Source: Helicobacter_D sp964464895 (GTDB taxonomy: Bacteria > Campylobacterota > Campylobacteria > Campylobacterales > Helicobacteraceae). From it: a stretch of 64,000 bases of DNA. Shown here one piece after another: positions 9,884 to 18,544 of this stretch. A model generated the notes under the pieces. That model was not told where the DNA came from. It did no database searches and saw nothing but the letters and a program-made list of their open reading frames with translations. Position 1 is the first letter of the stretch; each line of letters begins with the position of its first letter. The position numbers and the translations under genes were made by a program. The stretch lies in assembly GCA_964464895.1 (NCBI GenBank), contig CAYXGY010000001.1, positions 434,001-498,000 on the forward strand, read 5' to 3'.

Positions 9884-10617
9884 AAGCTAACCCCTTCTAA
9901 TCGTTTCAATAAAAATTCATACAGATGAATACCTTTTGTATCCATTCCTAACTTACTCATCGTACCTTGTATATTCAAAAGGCAACCTCCATCGCCACTC
10001 ACAACGTATTTTGCACCTGTATTTTGAATATCTTTAATTTTTTGTATTACCATTGCATTAGAAATTTCAGGCTCTTTGACAGAAAATGTTCCACCAAATC
10101 CACAACATTCTTCTTCAAACTCTAAGGGCACTAATTCCACATTTTTAAGACGTTTTAATAGATTCTTGCTTGCCTCTATGCTTTGCTGAATCCTTAAAGC
10201 GTGGCAATTTGAATGCCAAGTAACCTTGATATTTTCGCCTTTATCTTCATAATCTACATTTAAAACTTCGTCCAAATATTGGCTCAACTCTATGACACGT
10301 TCACTAAACCTTTTGACTAAATCAAAATTGGAATCCTCTTTGAATAGTTCTAAATAGTCGTGGCTCATCATTCCCGCACAAGAACCACTTGGCACAACGA
10401 CGGGATAATCCTCGCTAAATTGACGAATATTATAGAGTGCCACCTCTTTACTTTCCTTAAAATATCCGGAATTAAAAGCAGGTTGCGCACAACAGGTTTG
10501 ATTTTTCCTGAATATCACCTCAACCCCTTCGCGCTGAAGGAGCTTGATTGCGCTTAGCATAACTTCTTGCATTGCAGCTGTGCCTAAACAAGTAGCAAAA
10601 AAATATACTCTTCTCAT
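9880..10617 (-). CDS. lutA: Lactate utilization protein LutA (CCG-domain Fe-S oxidoreductase)
   Basis: The 245-aa subunit of LutABC with two CCG domains: CCAQPAFNSGY near residue 42 and HSNCHALR...CCGFGGTFSVKEP near 135-180. CCG repeats coordinate non-cubane or [4Fe-4S] clusters in heterodisulfide reductase and glycolate/lactate oxidases. It begins 9 bases after the lctP stop and overlaps lutB by 4 bases, so one minus-strand operon lctP-lutA-lutB-lutC is likely. Full length for the family. Confidence 0.93.
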   Translation of the reverse strand: MRRVYFFATCLGTAAMQEVMLSAIKLLQREGVEVIFRKNQTCCAQPAFNSGYFKESKEVALYNIRQFSEDYPVVVPSGSCAGMMSHDYLELFKEDSNFDLVKRFSERVIELSQYLDEVLNVDYEDKGENIKVTWHSNCHALRIQQSIEASKNLLKRLKNVELVPLEFEEECCGFGGTFSVKEPEISNAMVIQKIKDIQNTGAKYVVSGDGGCLLNIQGTMSKLGMDTKGIHLYEFLLKRLEGVSL

Positions 10618-10626
10618 TGTTTTGCC

Positions 10627-12264
10627 TTATTTTAGCACTATTTCTGGAATGATACCATTTAAGAAAAATGCAATCACAAATGTCCAAATTCCAATTAACA
10701 AGATAAAGCCAATGGAATATTTCAATGTGAACTTAAAGAGTTCGGATTCTTTGCCAACCAAACCAACTGCTGCACACGCAATCGCAATGGATTGAGGAGA
10801 AATCATTTTACCCACAACTCCTCCTACGGAATTGGCTGCTAAGAATAAAGCCTGTCCTACGCCCAACTCTCCAGCAGTTACTTGTTGCAATGGACCAAAT
10901 AAAAGATTCGCGCTCGTATCGCTTCCGGTTAAGAAAACTCCAATCCAACCAATCACAGGACTAAAGAATGCAAAAGCATCACCTGTTTGTGCAAACGCCA
11001 ATCCAAGCGTTGCACTCATTGCAGAATTTTTAGCAATGAAAGCAAAAGCAACAACAAGCCCAATTGTAATACAAGGAATCGCCATTTCTTTTAAAGTATC
11101 CCAGAAGCACTCTCCAGCATCACTTGCCTTAATTTTTAATGTCCAAATTGTCAAGAATGCCGCTAATAAAATCGCTGTTCCTGCCTGAAGTGCGACAAAG
11201 TTAATGTCCAAACTTAAAGAGACTGCTTTGCCATTTTCACCTAAAATTCCGCCTTCAATATTATTAAATGCAATGGTTACCTGTGTGTAATCAAAGATTG
11301 CCCCTTTGTCAAATAATGCTTTAAACCAAGGTTGTGTCCAAATCACGATACAGATAATCAAAAGAATAAATGGCATCCAAGCTCTAATGACCGCACCTAA
11401 TTCTAATTGTGTATTATTTGAAAAATTTGTCTCATTATCCAATCTGAAAATATTGCTAGGTTTCCAAACTTTTAAGAATAGAGTAGTGCAAGCCAAAGAA
11501 ACAATAGCAGAAACAATATCAGGCAATTCTGCACCTAAAAAATTTGAGCTTAAAAATTGTGTGCCTGTAAATGAAACTGCTGCAACAAGAATTGCGGGGA
11601 AAGTTTCTCTTACTCCCTTGAATCCATCCATTAAGAAAACAATAAAAAATGGCACTGTCAAACTAAGAGGAACGAGCATTCTTCCAACCATTGCAGAGAC
11701 TGCGTGCTGCTCTACACCAACTAAGTTACACATCGCAATAATTGGAATCCCTACTGCACCAAATGCGACAGGAGCTGTATTTGCAATTAAACAAAGTCCG
11801 GCAGCATAAAGAGGTTTAAGCCCTAAACCAACCAAAAGAGCAGCAGTAATTGCAACAGGTCCTCCAAACCCAATTGCGCCCTCTAAGAAAGAACCAAAAC
11901 AAAAACCAATCAAAATAACTTGGATTCTATGGTCTGGCGTGATAGACATTACACTTTGTTTAATCACTTCAAAAGAACCTGATTTAACAGAAAGCTTATA
12001 CAAGAAAATCGCAGCGATAATAATCCAAGCAATCGGCCACATACCTTGTGCAAACCCTTGCACAAAAGACGCGCCAATCAGAGAGAAAGGCATTCCATAG
12101 ACAAAAAAAGCTACGGCACTTGCAACAATCACGGTAATAAAGCCTGCTTGATAACCTTTAAGCTTAAAAGCTAGCAAGCACAATAAAAAACACAAAATAG
12201 GCAAAAAAGCCACTGCAGCACTTAAAATAATATTCCCAAGTGGGTCAGTAATCTGTTGCCACAT
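10627..12264 (-). CDS. lctP: L-lactate permease (LctP/LldP family)
   Basis: A 545-aa, about 14-helix symporter that brings lactate with protons across the inner membrane. Family marks include GSFLEGAIGFGGPVAITAAL and, near the C-terminus, GVFLTGSDTSANLLFGPLQ and AANSVGGVVGKMISPQSIAI. It heads the lut operon, supplying substrate to LutABC. Start is ATG 12264 after TTTGGAGGAAT, a strong ribosome site. Some Helicobacter carry two tandem permease copies; only one is present here. The upstream gap contains a candidate structured RNA in the opposite direction. Confidence 0.95.
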   Translation of the reverse strand: MWQQITDPLGNIILSAAVAFLPILCFLLCLLAFKLKGYQAGFITVIVASAVAFFVYGMPFSLIGASFVQGFAQGMWPIAWIIIAAIFLYKLSVKSGSFEVIKQSVMSITPDHRIQVILIGFCFGSFLEGAIGFGGPVAITAALLVGLGLKPLYAAGLCLIANTAPVAFGAVGIPIIAMCNLVGVEQHAVSAMVGRMLVPLSLTVPFFIVFLMDGFKGVRETFPAILVAAVSFTGTQFLSSNFLGAELPDIVSAIVSLACTTLFLKVWKPSNIFRLDNETNFSNNTQLELGAVIRAWMPFILLIICIVIWTQPWFKALFDKGAIFDYTQVTIAFNNIEGGILGENGKAVSLSLDINFVALQAGTAILLAAFLTIWTLKIKASDAGECFWDTLKEMAIPCITIGLVVAFAFIAKNSAMSATLGLAFAQTGDAFAFFSPVIGWIGVFLTGSDTSANLLFGPLQQVTAGELGVGQALFLAANSVGGVVGKMISPQSIAIACAAVGLVGKESELFKFTLKYSIGFILLIGIWTFVIAFFLNGIIPEIVLK

Positions 12265-12438
12265 AATTCCTCCAAAAAAGTTAAAATTTTCGTTTTAAAT
12301 GTAATAAAATCTTAATTTAAAGACAATAAAACAATTTTCTTTCAGAAAAATTCAATAAACTTTAAGCAAAAAAGTAACATTTAATGAGTAATTTTTAACA
12401 TTTGTTAATAATTTAGAATGAAATTTTGCCTGCAAAAC

Positions 12439-12566
12439 TATAATAATTCACGATTCAAAAGATTCAACTATGTGAGAGTTGGAAAATGAAAGAATCCGAT
12501 AGATAGAGGGATTAAAGCTAATTAACCTCTGTCTATTCCCGTAAAAATTGCGGGACTTAATTGGCT
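12439..12566 (+). ncRNA. Candidate structured RNA with pseudoknot-like pairing
   Basis: Lies in the 305-base gap between lctP and serA, which holds no convincing gene. A TATAAT at 12439-12444 could start a plus-strand transcript near 12451. GATAGATAGAGG (12498-12509) pairs with CCTCTGTCTATT (12526-12537), a 12-bp stem. Ten bases of its loop, AGCTAATTAA (12516-12525), pair with TTAATTGGCT (12557-12566). Between them CCCG (12538) and CGGG (12551) form a small hairpin. Three G-U pairs on this strand would be C-A mismatches on the other, which favours plus-strand transcription. No T-rich terminator is visible. The family is not one I recognise; a serA 3'-end antisense RNA is an alternative. Confidence 0.4.
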
Positions 12567-12569
12567 GAT

Positions 12570-14153
12570 TTATAACACAGCATATTTAATAGAAATACAA
12601 GCGTCCAAACTCGCAAGCTCATTTAAGACTTCTTGGGAAACTGCATCATCTACGACAATCAACGCCAACGCTTCTTTTCCATAACGTCCCAAGCGAAAAT
12701 CAGCAATATTGATATTATGCTTTGCCAAAGTTGTGCCAACAAACCCAATTACACCAGGTGTATCATCGTTTCTAAAGAGAATCATCTTGCCCTTTGGTTC
12801 AATATCTAATGCAAAATTATTAATATTGACAATTTTTGGTGTAGAATCATTAAATACTGCCCCACTCACACTAAATTCACCATTTTGAGTAAGTAAAGTT
12901 AGCTTAATTTGATTTTTGTAAATACTTTGAGATTCTTTGCCCTCCAACTTCACTTCAATACCTCTTTCTTTAGCTACATAAGGCGCATTAACATAATTAA
13001 CTTTATCACCAATCGTTGCATTGAGGATTCCAACTAATGCAAAAGTAGAAAGTGAAGCAAGATACTCTCTAATCTCACCCTCTGCTTCTAGTGTGATAGA
13101 ACGCACTTCGTCTTTATTGATTTGAATCGCAAAAAATGCCATTTTTTGCACAAGCTCCAAATAGGCTTTTACAAAATTTGGCAACTCATTTTCTTTAATC
13201 GGTAAATTCAAAGCATTAGGGAAACTTGAGCCACGCGCAGCCTCTAAAGCCGCTTGTACTGCTTGGATAGCAATCTTTTCTTGAGATTCCAAAGTATTTG
13301 CGCCAATGTGTGGGGTTACATAAATGTTTTTTAAATCTAACAATTTATTCGTATTTCCCGGCTCTTTGGCAAATACATCAATGCCCGCAAAACGAATCTT
13401 GCCCGAATTCAATGCTTCATAGAGTGCTTCTTCATTGTATAAACCACCACGTGCGCAGTTAATCAGAATCACACCATCTTTCATTTTGGCAATTTGTTCT
13501 TTACCAATAATATTAATCGTTTCTTTGTTTTTTGGCGTATGAATCGTGATAATATCGCAACTTAAAATCTCATCAAAATTTCTTGTATATGCGATTCCTA
13601 CATCTGTAGCTTTTGCAGGATTAATATAAGGGTCATAGGCAACAACTTCCATTTCAAAAGCTTTCATACGTTTTCCTACCCTGCTCCCAATATTACCAAA
13701 GCCTATAATGCCAAGCTTTTTATCTTTTAATTCCGTTCCATACCAATCTTCGCGTTTCCATTTGCGCTCTACTTTAAGTTGAGCGTTTGCTTCAGGGAAT
13801 CTACGAATCGTGCTTAAAATATGGGCACAAGTGAGTTCTACTGCGGCAATTGTATTGGCAGTAGGGACATTCATCACGACTACACCCTTTTTACTAGAAG
13901 ACTCAATATCTACATTATCTACGCCTACCCCTGCACGCACAACTGCACGTAATTTTGTCGCAGATTCCAAAAAACTCGTATCTACATCTGTTGAGCTTCT
14001 AGTAATTGCTACATCTGCTTTGTGCAATTCTTTTTTGAGCTCATCTTTAGGCAAGCTTGCCAAATTCAACATTTCCACTTCTGCATCTTTTGATAACAAA
14101 TCCAAACCACTTTGATGAATATGATCACATACGATAATTGTATATTTTGACAT
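12570..14153 (-). CDS. serA: D-3-phosphoglycerate dehydrogenase SerA
   Basis: Catalyses the first step of serine synthesis, 3-phosphoglycerate to 3-phosphohydroxypyruvate with NAD. The 527-aa long form has a catalytic domain, the NAD-binding GFGNIG at about 151-156, NCARGG (catalytic Arg region) near 233 and TPHIGANTLES (catalytic His). An intervening allosteric domain follows, and a C-terminal ACT domain (VIGFVGTTLAKHNINIADFR) that normally binds serine for feedback control. Start is ATG 14153. It ends the minus-strand block that runs from pheS; H. pylori has the same neighbours. Confidence 0.96.
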   Translation of the reverse strand: MSKYTIIVCDHIHQSGLDLLSKDAEVEMLNLASLPKDELKKELHKADVAITRSSTDVDTSFLESATKLRAVVRAGVGVDNVDIESSSKKGVVVMNVPTANTIAAVELTCAHILSTIRRFPEANAQLKVERKWKREDWYGTELKDKKLGIIGFGNIGSRVGKRMKAFEMEVVAYDPYINPAKATDVGIAYTRNFDEILSCDIITIHTPKNKETINIIGKEQIAKMKDGVILINCARGGLYNEEALYEALNSGKIRFAGIDVFAKEPGNTNKLLDLKNIYVTPHIGANTLESQEKIAIQAVQAALEAARGSSFPNALNLPIKENELPNFVKAYLELVQKMAFFAIQINKDEVRSITLEAEGEIREYLASLSTFALVGILNATIGDKVNYVNAPYVAKERGIEVKLEGKESQSIYKNQIKLTLLTQNGEFSVSGAVFNDSTPKIVNINNFALDIEPKGKMILFRNDDTPGVIGFVGTTLAKHNINIADFRLGRYGKEALALIVVDDAVSQEVLNELASLDACISIKYAVL

Positions 14154-14171
14154 TAAAACTCTCCATTTTTT

Positions 14172-14657
14172 TTAAGATTTAGATAAAGTATAATTAATTT
14201 CATAATGTCTTAACTTCTCTAAAACACTACGAAGATAATTTTCATCTTCTGTTGCAACAACAAGAGAAATATTCTCACCAATTTTATAATAAGAATATTC
14301 TATATTGTATGCACCCAAAACTTGATTGATACAAAAAAATTGATAATCGTTAATTACTCCCACTGAAACCCTAAAGATTTCTTTAGAAGTTTGCTTGATT
14401 TCATCTGCAAAAAGCAACTTGACTTGTAATTCTGAAGCAGGATAAATAAACTCTCGTTCATCTTGCCCCGACAATCTATCAAGCCAATCAGGCATTTCAA
14501 GCGGTTTTGTTCTATTGCTATCAAATTGTGCAAGCTCATAAGGGCTAACTTTTGGTAAAGAATAAAGATTCATTGCTTCAATATAATTACGAATCAAAAC
14601 AAACAATAATATGCAAGTTAAAAAAAAGAAGATTCCAATTAATACTCTTGTTTGCAT
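14172..14657 (-). CDS. Conserved hypothetical membrane-anchored protein
   Basis: A 161-aa protein with one N-terminal TM helix (about residues 5-24, LIGIFFFLTCILLFVLI) and a soluble, probably periplasmic, remainder with no motif I recognise. It sits between serA and rpsA, 16 bases after the rpsA stop and 18 before the serA ATG, the same place as the uncharacterised H. pylori HP0398. That conserved position suggests a real, vertically inherited gene. Function unknown. Confidence 0.8.
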   Translation of the reverse strand: MQTRVLIGIFFFLTCILLFVLIRNYIEAMNLYSLPKVSPYELAQFDSNRTKPLEMPDWLDRLSGQDEREFIYPASELQVKLLFADEIKQTSKEIFRVSVGVINDYQFFCINQVLGAYNIEYSYYKIGENISLVVATEDENYLRSVLEKLRHYEINYTLSKS

Positions 14658-14673
14658 ATTATTTCACTTTAGA

Positions 14674-16353
14674 CTATTGGATTTGGTCTTTGATAATGTC
14701 CCCTAATGTCATTTTATCATTCGTGCTACTATTGAAATTTTTAAGATTCGCTTTTTCTTTTTGTCTTTCTAATCTACGCACAGAAACACGAATCCTATTG
14801 TTCTCTGCATCAATAAGAGAAATCACTCCGTTGATTTTATCGCCTACTTTGATTTCTTCTTTTTTAAGTGGAGACAAATCTTCATTGCGAATTAAGGCGT
14901 CCATTTCATCATCAATTTTGATAAATACGCCAAAATCTTTTATGTCTCTAACCGAACCAACTACCACATCGTCCATAGAATATTTTTTAGCAAACTCTTC
15001 CACAGGCGAAGTAATCAAACCTTTGCGCGTTAGAGAAATACGTTCTTTTTCGCGGTCAATTTTTGCAATTTTTACCTCAATCATCTCACCGATTTTCATT
15101 AAGTCTTTGCATTTCTCATTTTTATTCCAATAAGCATCTTCATTATGCAATAAACCATCAATATTATCTAGTTTGACAAATGCGCCAAAGTCTGTCAAAG
15201 TTGCCACAACACCTTTTAGAATCTCTCCCTCTTTGTGTTTTTTAGCAAATTGTTCAAAGGGTTTGTCTAGCAACTTCTTCAAAGAGACTCTCAAGCGACG
15301 GTCTTTCGTATCAATCTCAATCACTTCTACATCAATTTCTTGTCCAGCTTTCAAAAATTCTTCAGGGTTTTGGATATTTTTATTCCAAGAAATTTCAGAA
15401 ATATGCAAGAATCCCTCAATGTCATTACCTAAATCTACAAACACTCCATAAGGTTCAATGTTGCTCACCGTTACTTTAATCGCATCGCCTACTTCTAATT
15501 CATTTTCAATCTCTTTCCAAGGGTCGTCAGTGGTTGCTTTGATAGATAATGCCAAACGTCGCTTTTCTTTATCATAACTAAGAACTTTAACCGGAACGAC
15601 ATCTTCTTCTTTATAAAGCCTAGAAGGATTCACGGGTCCTTTATAGCTAATCTCTGTATAATGCACCAATCCCTCTACACCCTCTACATCAACAAACATT
15701 CCAAAACTTGTGATTTTTTTAACCTTGCCTTGTAAGATTCCTTCTTGCTTCAAGAGGTTTTCAATCGTGTCTTTTTTGACTGTGTTTTCAAGCTCAAACA
15801 AACGTTTGCGTGAAATCACAATGCTATCTTCTTCAGGTTTTACATTGATAATGCAAGCTTTAATCTTTTTGCCCTCAACCTTGCTTCCCTCTTTAAAGAC
15901 GGCTGCGAATTTTGGCATAAAAAACTCAATGCCATTATTTTCTACAACATATCCTCCCTTGTTTCGTTTTGTTACAATACCCTCTACAATCTTATCTTTA
16001 TAATTTTCGCCCAAGTCTTTGATATATTGGCGCATTTTTTCTCTGCGAATTGCCTTTTTATGAGAAACAATGGGCTGTTCATTACGCTTACCTGTAATCA
16101 CAATGGGCAACAAATCTCCCTCTTTAAACAACAGCTTGCCCTGTGCATCTTTAATTTCATCAATGGAAATAATCCCCTCTTTTTTCTCGCCAGAAACAGC
16201 AATAATGACTTGGTCATTTTTAATTGCTACAATCTCACCTTGTGAAACGCTCTCACTTTCTCTTTTTTCAAATTGTTCAAACATTGAAGCAAAGTCTTCA
16301 TTTTCGTCAATCACTATCTTTTCTAACTCGTGTGTGTTAATTCCAACAGCCAT
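14674..16353 (-). CDS. rpsA: 30S ribosomal protein S1
   Basis: Binds mRNA on the small subunit and helps unfold leaders during initiation. The 559-aa protein holds tandem S1 OB-folds, recognisable by repeats such as GKVKKITSFGMFVDVEGVEG, VSNIEPYGVFVDLGNDIEGF, VATLTDFGAFVKLDNIDGLL and VRDIKDFGVFIKIDDEMDAL, with two more degenerate copies at the N-terminus: six in all. Length is close to other epsilonproteobacterial S1 proteins. It follows ispH in the block by 64 bases. Confidence 0.96.
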   Translation of the reverse strand: MAVGINTHELEKIVIDENEDFASMFEQFEKRESESVSQGEIVAIKNDQVIIAVSGEKKEGIISIDEIKDAQGKLLFKEGDLLPIVITGKRNEQPIVSHKKAIRREKMRQYIKDLGENYKDKIVEGIVTKRNKGGYVVENNGIEFFMPKFAAVFKEGSKVEGKKIKACIINVKPEEDSIVISRKRLFELENTVKKDTIENLLKQEGILQGKVKKITSFGMFVDVEGVEGLVHYTEISYKGPVNPSRLYKEEDVVPVKVLSYDKEKRRLALSIKATTDDPWKEIENELEVGDAIKVTVSNIEPYGVFVDLGNDIEGFLHISEISWNKNIQNPEEFLKAGQEIDVEVIEIDTKDRRLRVSLKKLLDKPFEQFAKKHKEGEILKGVVATLTDFGAFVKLDNIDGLLHNEDAYWNKNEKCKDLMKIGEMIEVKIAKIDREKERISLTRKGLITSPVEEFAKKYSMDDVVVGSVRDIKDFGVFIKIDDEMDALIRNEDLSPLKKEEIKVGDKINGVISLIDAENNRIRVSVRRLERQKEKANLKNFNSSTNDKMTLGDIIKDQIQ

Positions 16354-16417
16354 CTGTGCCCTTTTTAAAAATAAAATCTTTCAATTTTATTAAAATTTGC
16401 CTTTTAAAAGTATAAAA

Positions 16418-17242
16418 TCAATATTTTTCAATGGTTTTTACGACTTTATCAATAATCCAATTTGGTGTTGAAGCTCCCGCACTCACTCCACAAAGAGTTT
16501 TATTCTCAAACCATTGGGCGTTAAGCTCCAAAAAATCCTCAATCAAATAACAGTCTTTGCAATATTCTTTAGAAATATTATAGAGCTGTTTGGTGTTAGA
16601 GGAATTCCTCCCGCCCACAATCACCATTACATCCACTTCTTTTGCAAGATTCCGTGCTGAATCTTGATTATCAAAGGTTGCATTACAAATCGTATTAAAT
16701 ACTCTACACTCCGAACAATTACGCACCAAATAACTTGCAATCTCTAAAAATAATTCAATATTTTTGGTTGTTTGTGAAACCAATGCCACTTTTTCTGTGA
16801 GTTTGACTGCTTTTAATGCCTCTAAATTTTCTACCACTAAAGGATTATTATTGCAATAACTCATTACGCCTTTCACTTCAGGGTGTTTTATATCTCCAAA
16901 AATAACAATCTGATAACCCTGCGCGCTCATTTTTTCGCAAATTGCTTGGGGTTTGGTTACAAAAGGACAAGTCGCATCGGTAATTTTGGAAGTTTTTTCT
17001 TTGAGTCTTTGTAGGTCTTGCTTAGGGATTCCGTGTGTGCGAATAATCACTTCAGCATTTTGCGGAATCTCCTCTATATTTTCATTCACAACTACATTAA
17101 AATCCTCTTTTAAGCGATTGATTTCTTTTGCATTATGAATCAATGGACCAAGCGCAATACCATTTGGCTTACTTTCTGCTAGCTTAATTGCGCGCCGCAC
17201 ACCAAAACAAAATCCATAATTTTTAGCCAATTTTACGCGCAT
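16418..17242 (-). CDS. ispH: 4-hydroxy-3-methylbut-2-enyl diphosphate reductase IspH
   Basis: Last enzyme of the MEP isoprenoid pathway; a [4Fe-4S] enzyme that reduces HMBPP to IPP and DMAPP. The 274 aa keep the three cluster cysteines in NYGFCFGVRRA (Cys12), DATCPFV (near 92) and TICNATFDNQ (near 187). Substrate-binding histidines are in PLIHNAKE and DIKHPEV. It begins directly after the aroA stop with no gap, so co-translation is likely. The H. pylori equivalent is HP0400. Confidence 0.96.
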   Translation of the reverse strand: MRVKLAKNYGFCFGVRRAIKLAESKPNGIALGPLIHNAKEINRLKEDFNVVVNENIEEIPQNAEVIIRTHGIPKQDLQRLKEKTSKITDATCPFVTKPQAICEKMSAQGYQIVIFGDIKHPEVKGVMSYCNNNPLVVENLEALKAVKLTEKVALVSQTTKNIELFLEIASYLVRNCSECRVFNTICNATFDNQDSARNLAKEVDVMVIVGGRNSSNTKQLYNISKEYCKDCYLIEDFLELNAQWFENKTLCGVSAGASTPNWIIDKVVKTIEKY

Positions 17243-18544
17243 TTAATTTCTTTGAATTTTTGTAATGGATTCTAAAATCTCTAAGAAATTAGGGAAAGAA
17301 ATATTAATGTATTCTGCATTTTCAATCTCCATTCCACAGACGAGCCCTGCAATCGCAAAGCTCATTGCGATTCTATGGTCGCCATAGCTTGGCACACACG
17401 CCCTTTGCAATTCTCCCCCGATAATCTCAAATCCGTCTTCTAGCTCACGCGCCTCAATACCGCAAAGCTTTAGATTCTCTACGACTGCACTAATGCGGTC
17501 TGTCTCTTTTACTCTTAGTTCCTTTGCCTCTGTTACACGACTGATTCCTTTAGCACACGCCATTGCAATCGCAATGGCTGGAATCTCATCAATCAACCAA
17601 GCAATATTTTGATTCATATTGACAGCTTTCAAGGTATTTGGAGCGGTGATTTCAATGTCTCCAATGCTCTCATAAGTTTCAGAAGTGAGGGTATATTGAA
17701 TGCTTACTCCCATTTGCTCTAAAACCTTAAAGGCTTCAATTCTTGTTTTGTTTAACAACACATTACGCAAGATTCCGTGTGCATTGGGAGTAATCGCAAT
17801 GGCAAGTGCGAAGAAAAACGCACTAGATGGGTCTGCTGGAATCTCTATATCAAGCGGATTTAATTTATTTTGCAAAGATTGGATTTTAACTTCAATTGCA
17901 CCATTGTCTAAAATCTTAGATTCTATCGAAGCACCCATACCCTTTAGGATTCTCTCACTATGGTCACGGCTTAGTTCTGGTTCATAATACACGGAATCGC
18001 CTTGTGCAAAAAGTGCGCTTAAAATCATTGCGGATTTGACTTGCGCACTTGGAATCTTACTTGTATAATCAAAATTTTTTAACTTCTCATTGCCTACGAC
18101 AACCAAAGGAGCAAAGTTTCCGTTTTCTCTACCGATAATCTGCGCTCCTACGCTACGCAAGGGCTCTGTTACGCGTCTCATCGGACGCTTATTTAAATAT
18201 TCATCGCCACTTAAGACAAAGATTCCCTTTTGCGCACTTAAAAGCCCCAAATAAAGACGAATTGCAGTCCCCGCATTCCCACAATACAAAATCGTCTCTG
18301 GCTCGCAAATCTTTGGTGGTGGAACTAGGCGCAATCCCTCTTGCTCCTTTTGCACTTTTAAGCCCAACATTTGGGCAATCTTTAATGTGTCTAAAGTGTC
18401 TTCGCCCTCTAAATAATTGCGCACAAAGCTTGGCTTATCACTTAAAAGCGAGAAAATGGCGCAACGATGTGAAATAGATTTGTCCCCTGCAATTTGATTA
18501 GTATCCAATGTGAATGGTTTGGCTTTAAAGACTTCTAATTTCAT
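17243..18544 (-). CDS. aroA: 3-phosphoshikimate 1-carboxyvinyltransferase AroA (EPSP synthase)
   Basis: Joins PEP to shikimate 3-phosphate in the shikimate pathway. The 433-aa protein has the N-terminal GDKSISHRCAIFSLLS substrate motif (residues 20-35), the CGNAGTAIRL loop near 87 and the RPMRRV segment. KELRVKETDRI and DHRIAMSFAIAGL follow near 341 and 390. The family's usual length is 430-445. ATG overlaps the pheT stop by 4 bases (ATGA). No unusual residues noticed. Confidence 0.96.
   Translation of the reverse strand: MKLEVFKAKPFTLDTNQIAGDKSISHRCAIFSLLSDKPSFVRNYLEGEDTLDTLKIAQMLGLKVQKEQEGLRLVPPPKICEPETILYCGNAGTAIRLYLGLLSAQKGIFVLSGDEYLNKRPMRRVTEPLRSVGAQIIGRENGNFAPLVVVGNEKLKNFDYTSKIPSAQVKSAMILSALFAQGDSVYYEPELSRDHSERILKGMGASIESKILDNGAIEVKIQSLQNKLNPLDIEIPADPSSAFFFALAIAITPNAHGILRNVLLNKTRIEAFKVLEQMGVSIQYTLTSETYESIGDIEITAPNTLKAVNMNQNIAWLIDEIPAIAIAMACAKGISRVTEAKELRVKETDRISAVVENLKLCGIEARELEDGFEIIGGELQRACVPSYGDHRIAMSFAIAGLVCGMEIENAEYINISFPNFLEILESITKIQRN

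Noticed and set aside
11306..11809. A 167-aa frame antisense to the lactate permease
   Set aside because: A shadow of the well-supported lctP gene; composition is repetitive and no ribosome site was seen.
12479..12507. A tiny frame in the RNA candidate as a type I (AapA-like) toxin
   Set aside because: The ATG at 12486 is followed by only five codons before a stop; no hydrophobic peptide of about 30 aa is encoded.
14552..15133. A 193-aa frame antisense to rpsA
   Set aside because: Antisense to ribosomal protein S1, with no support of its own.
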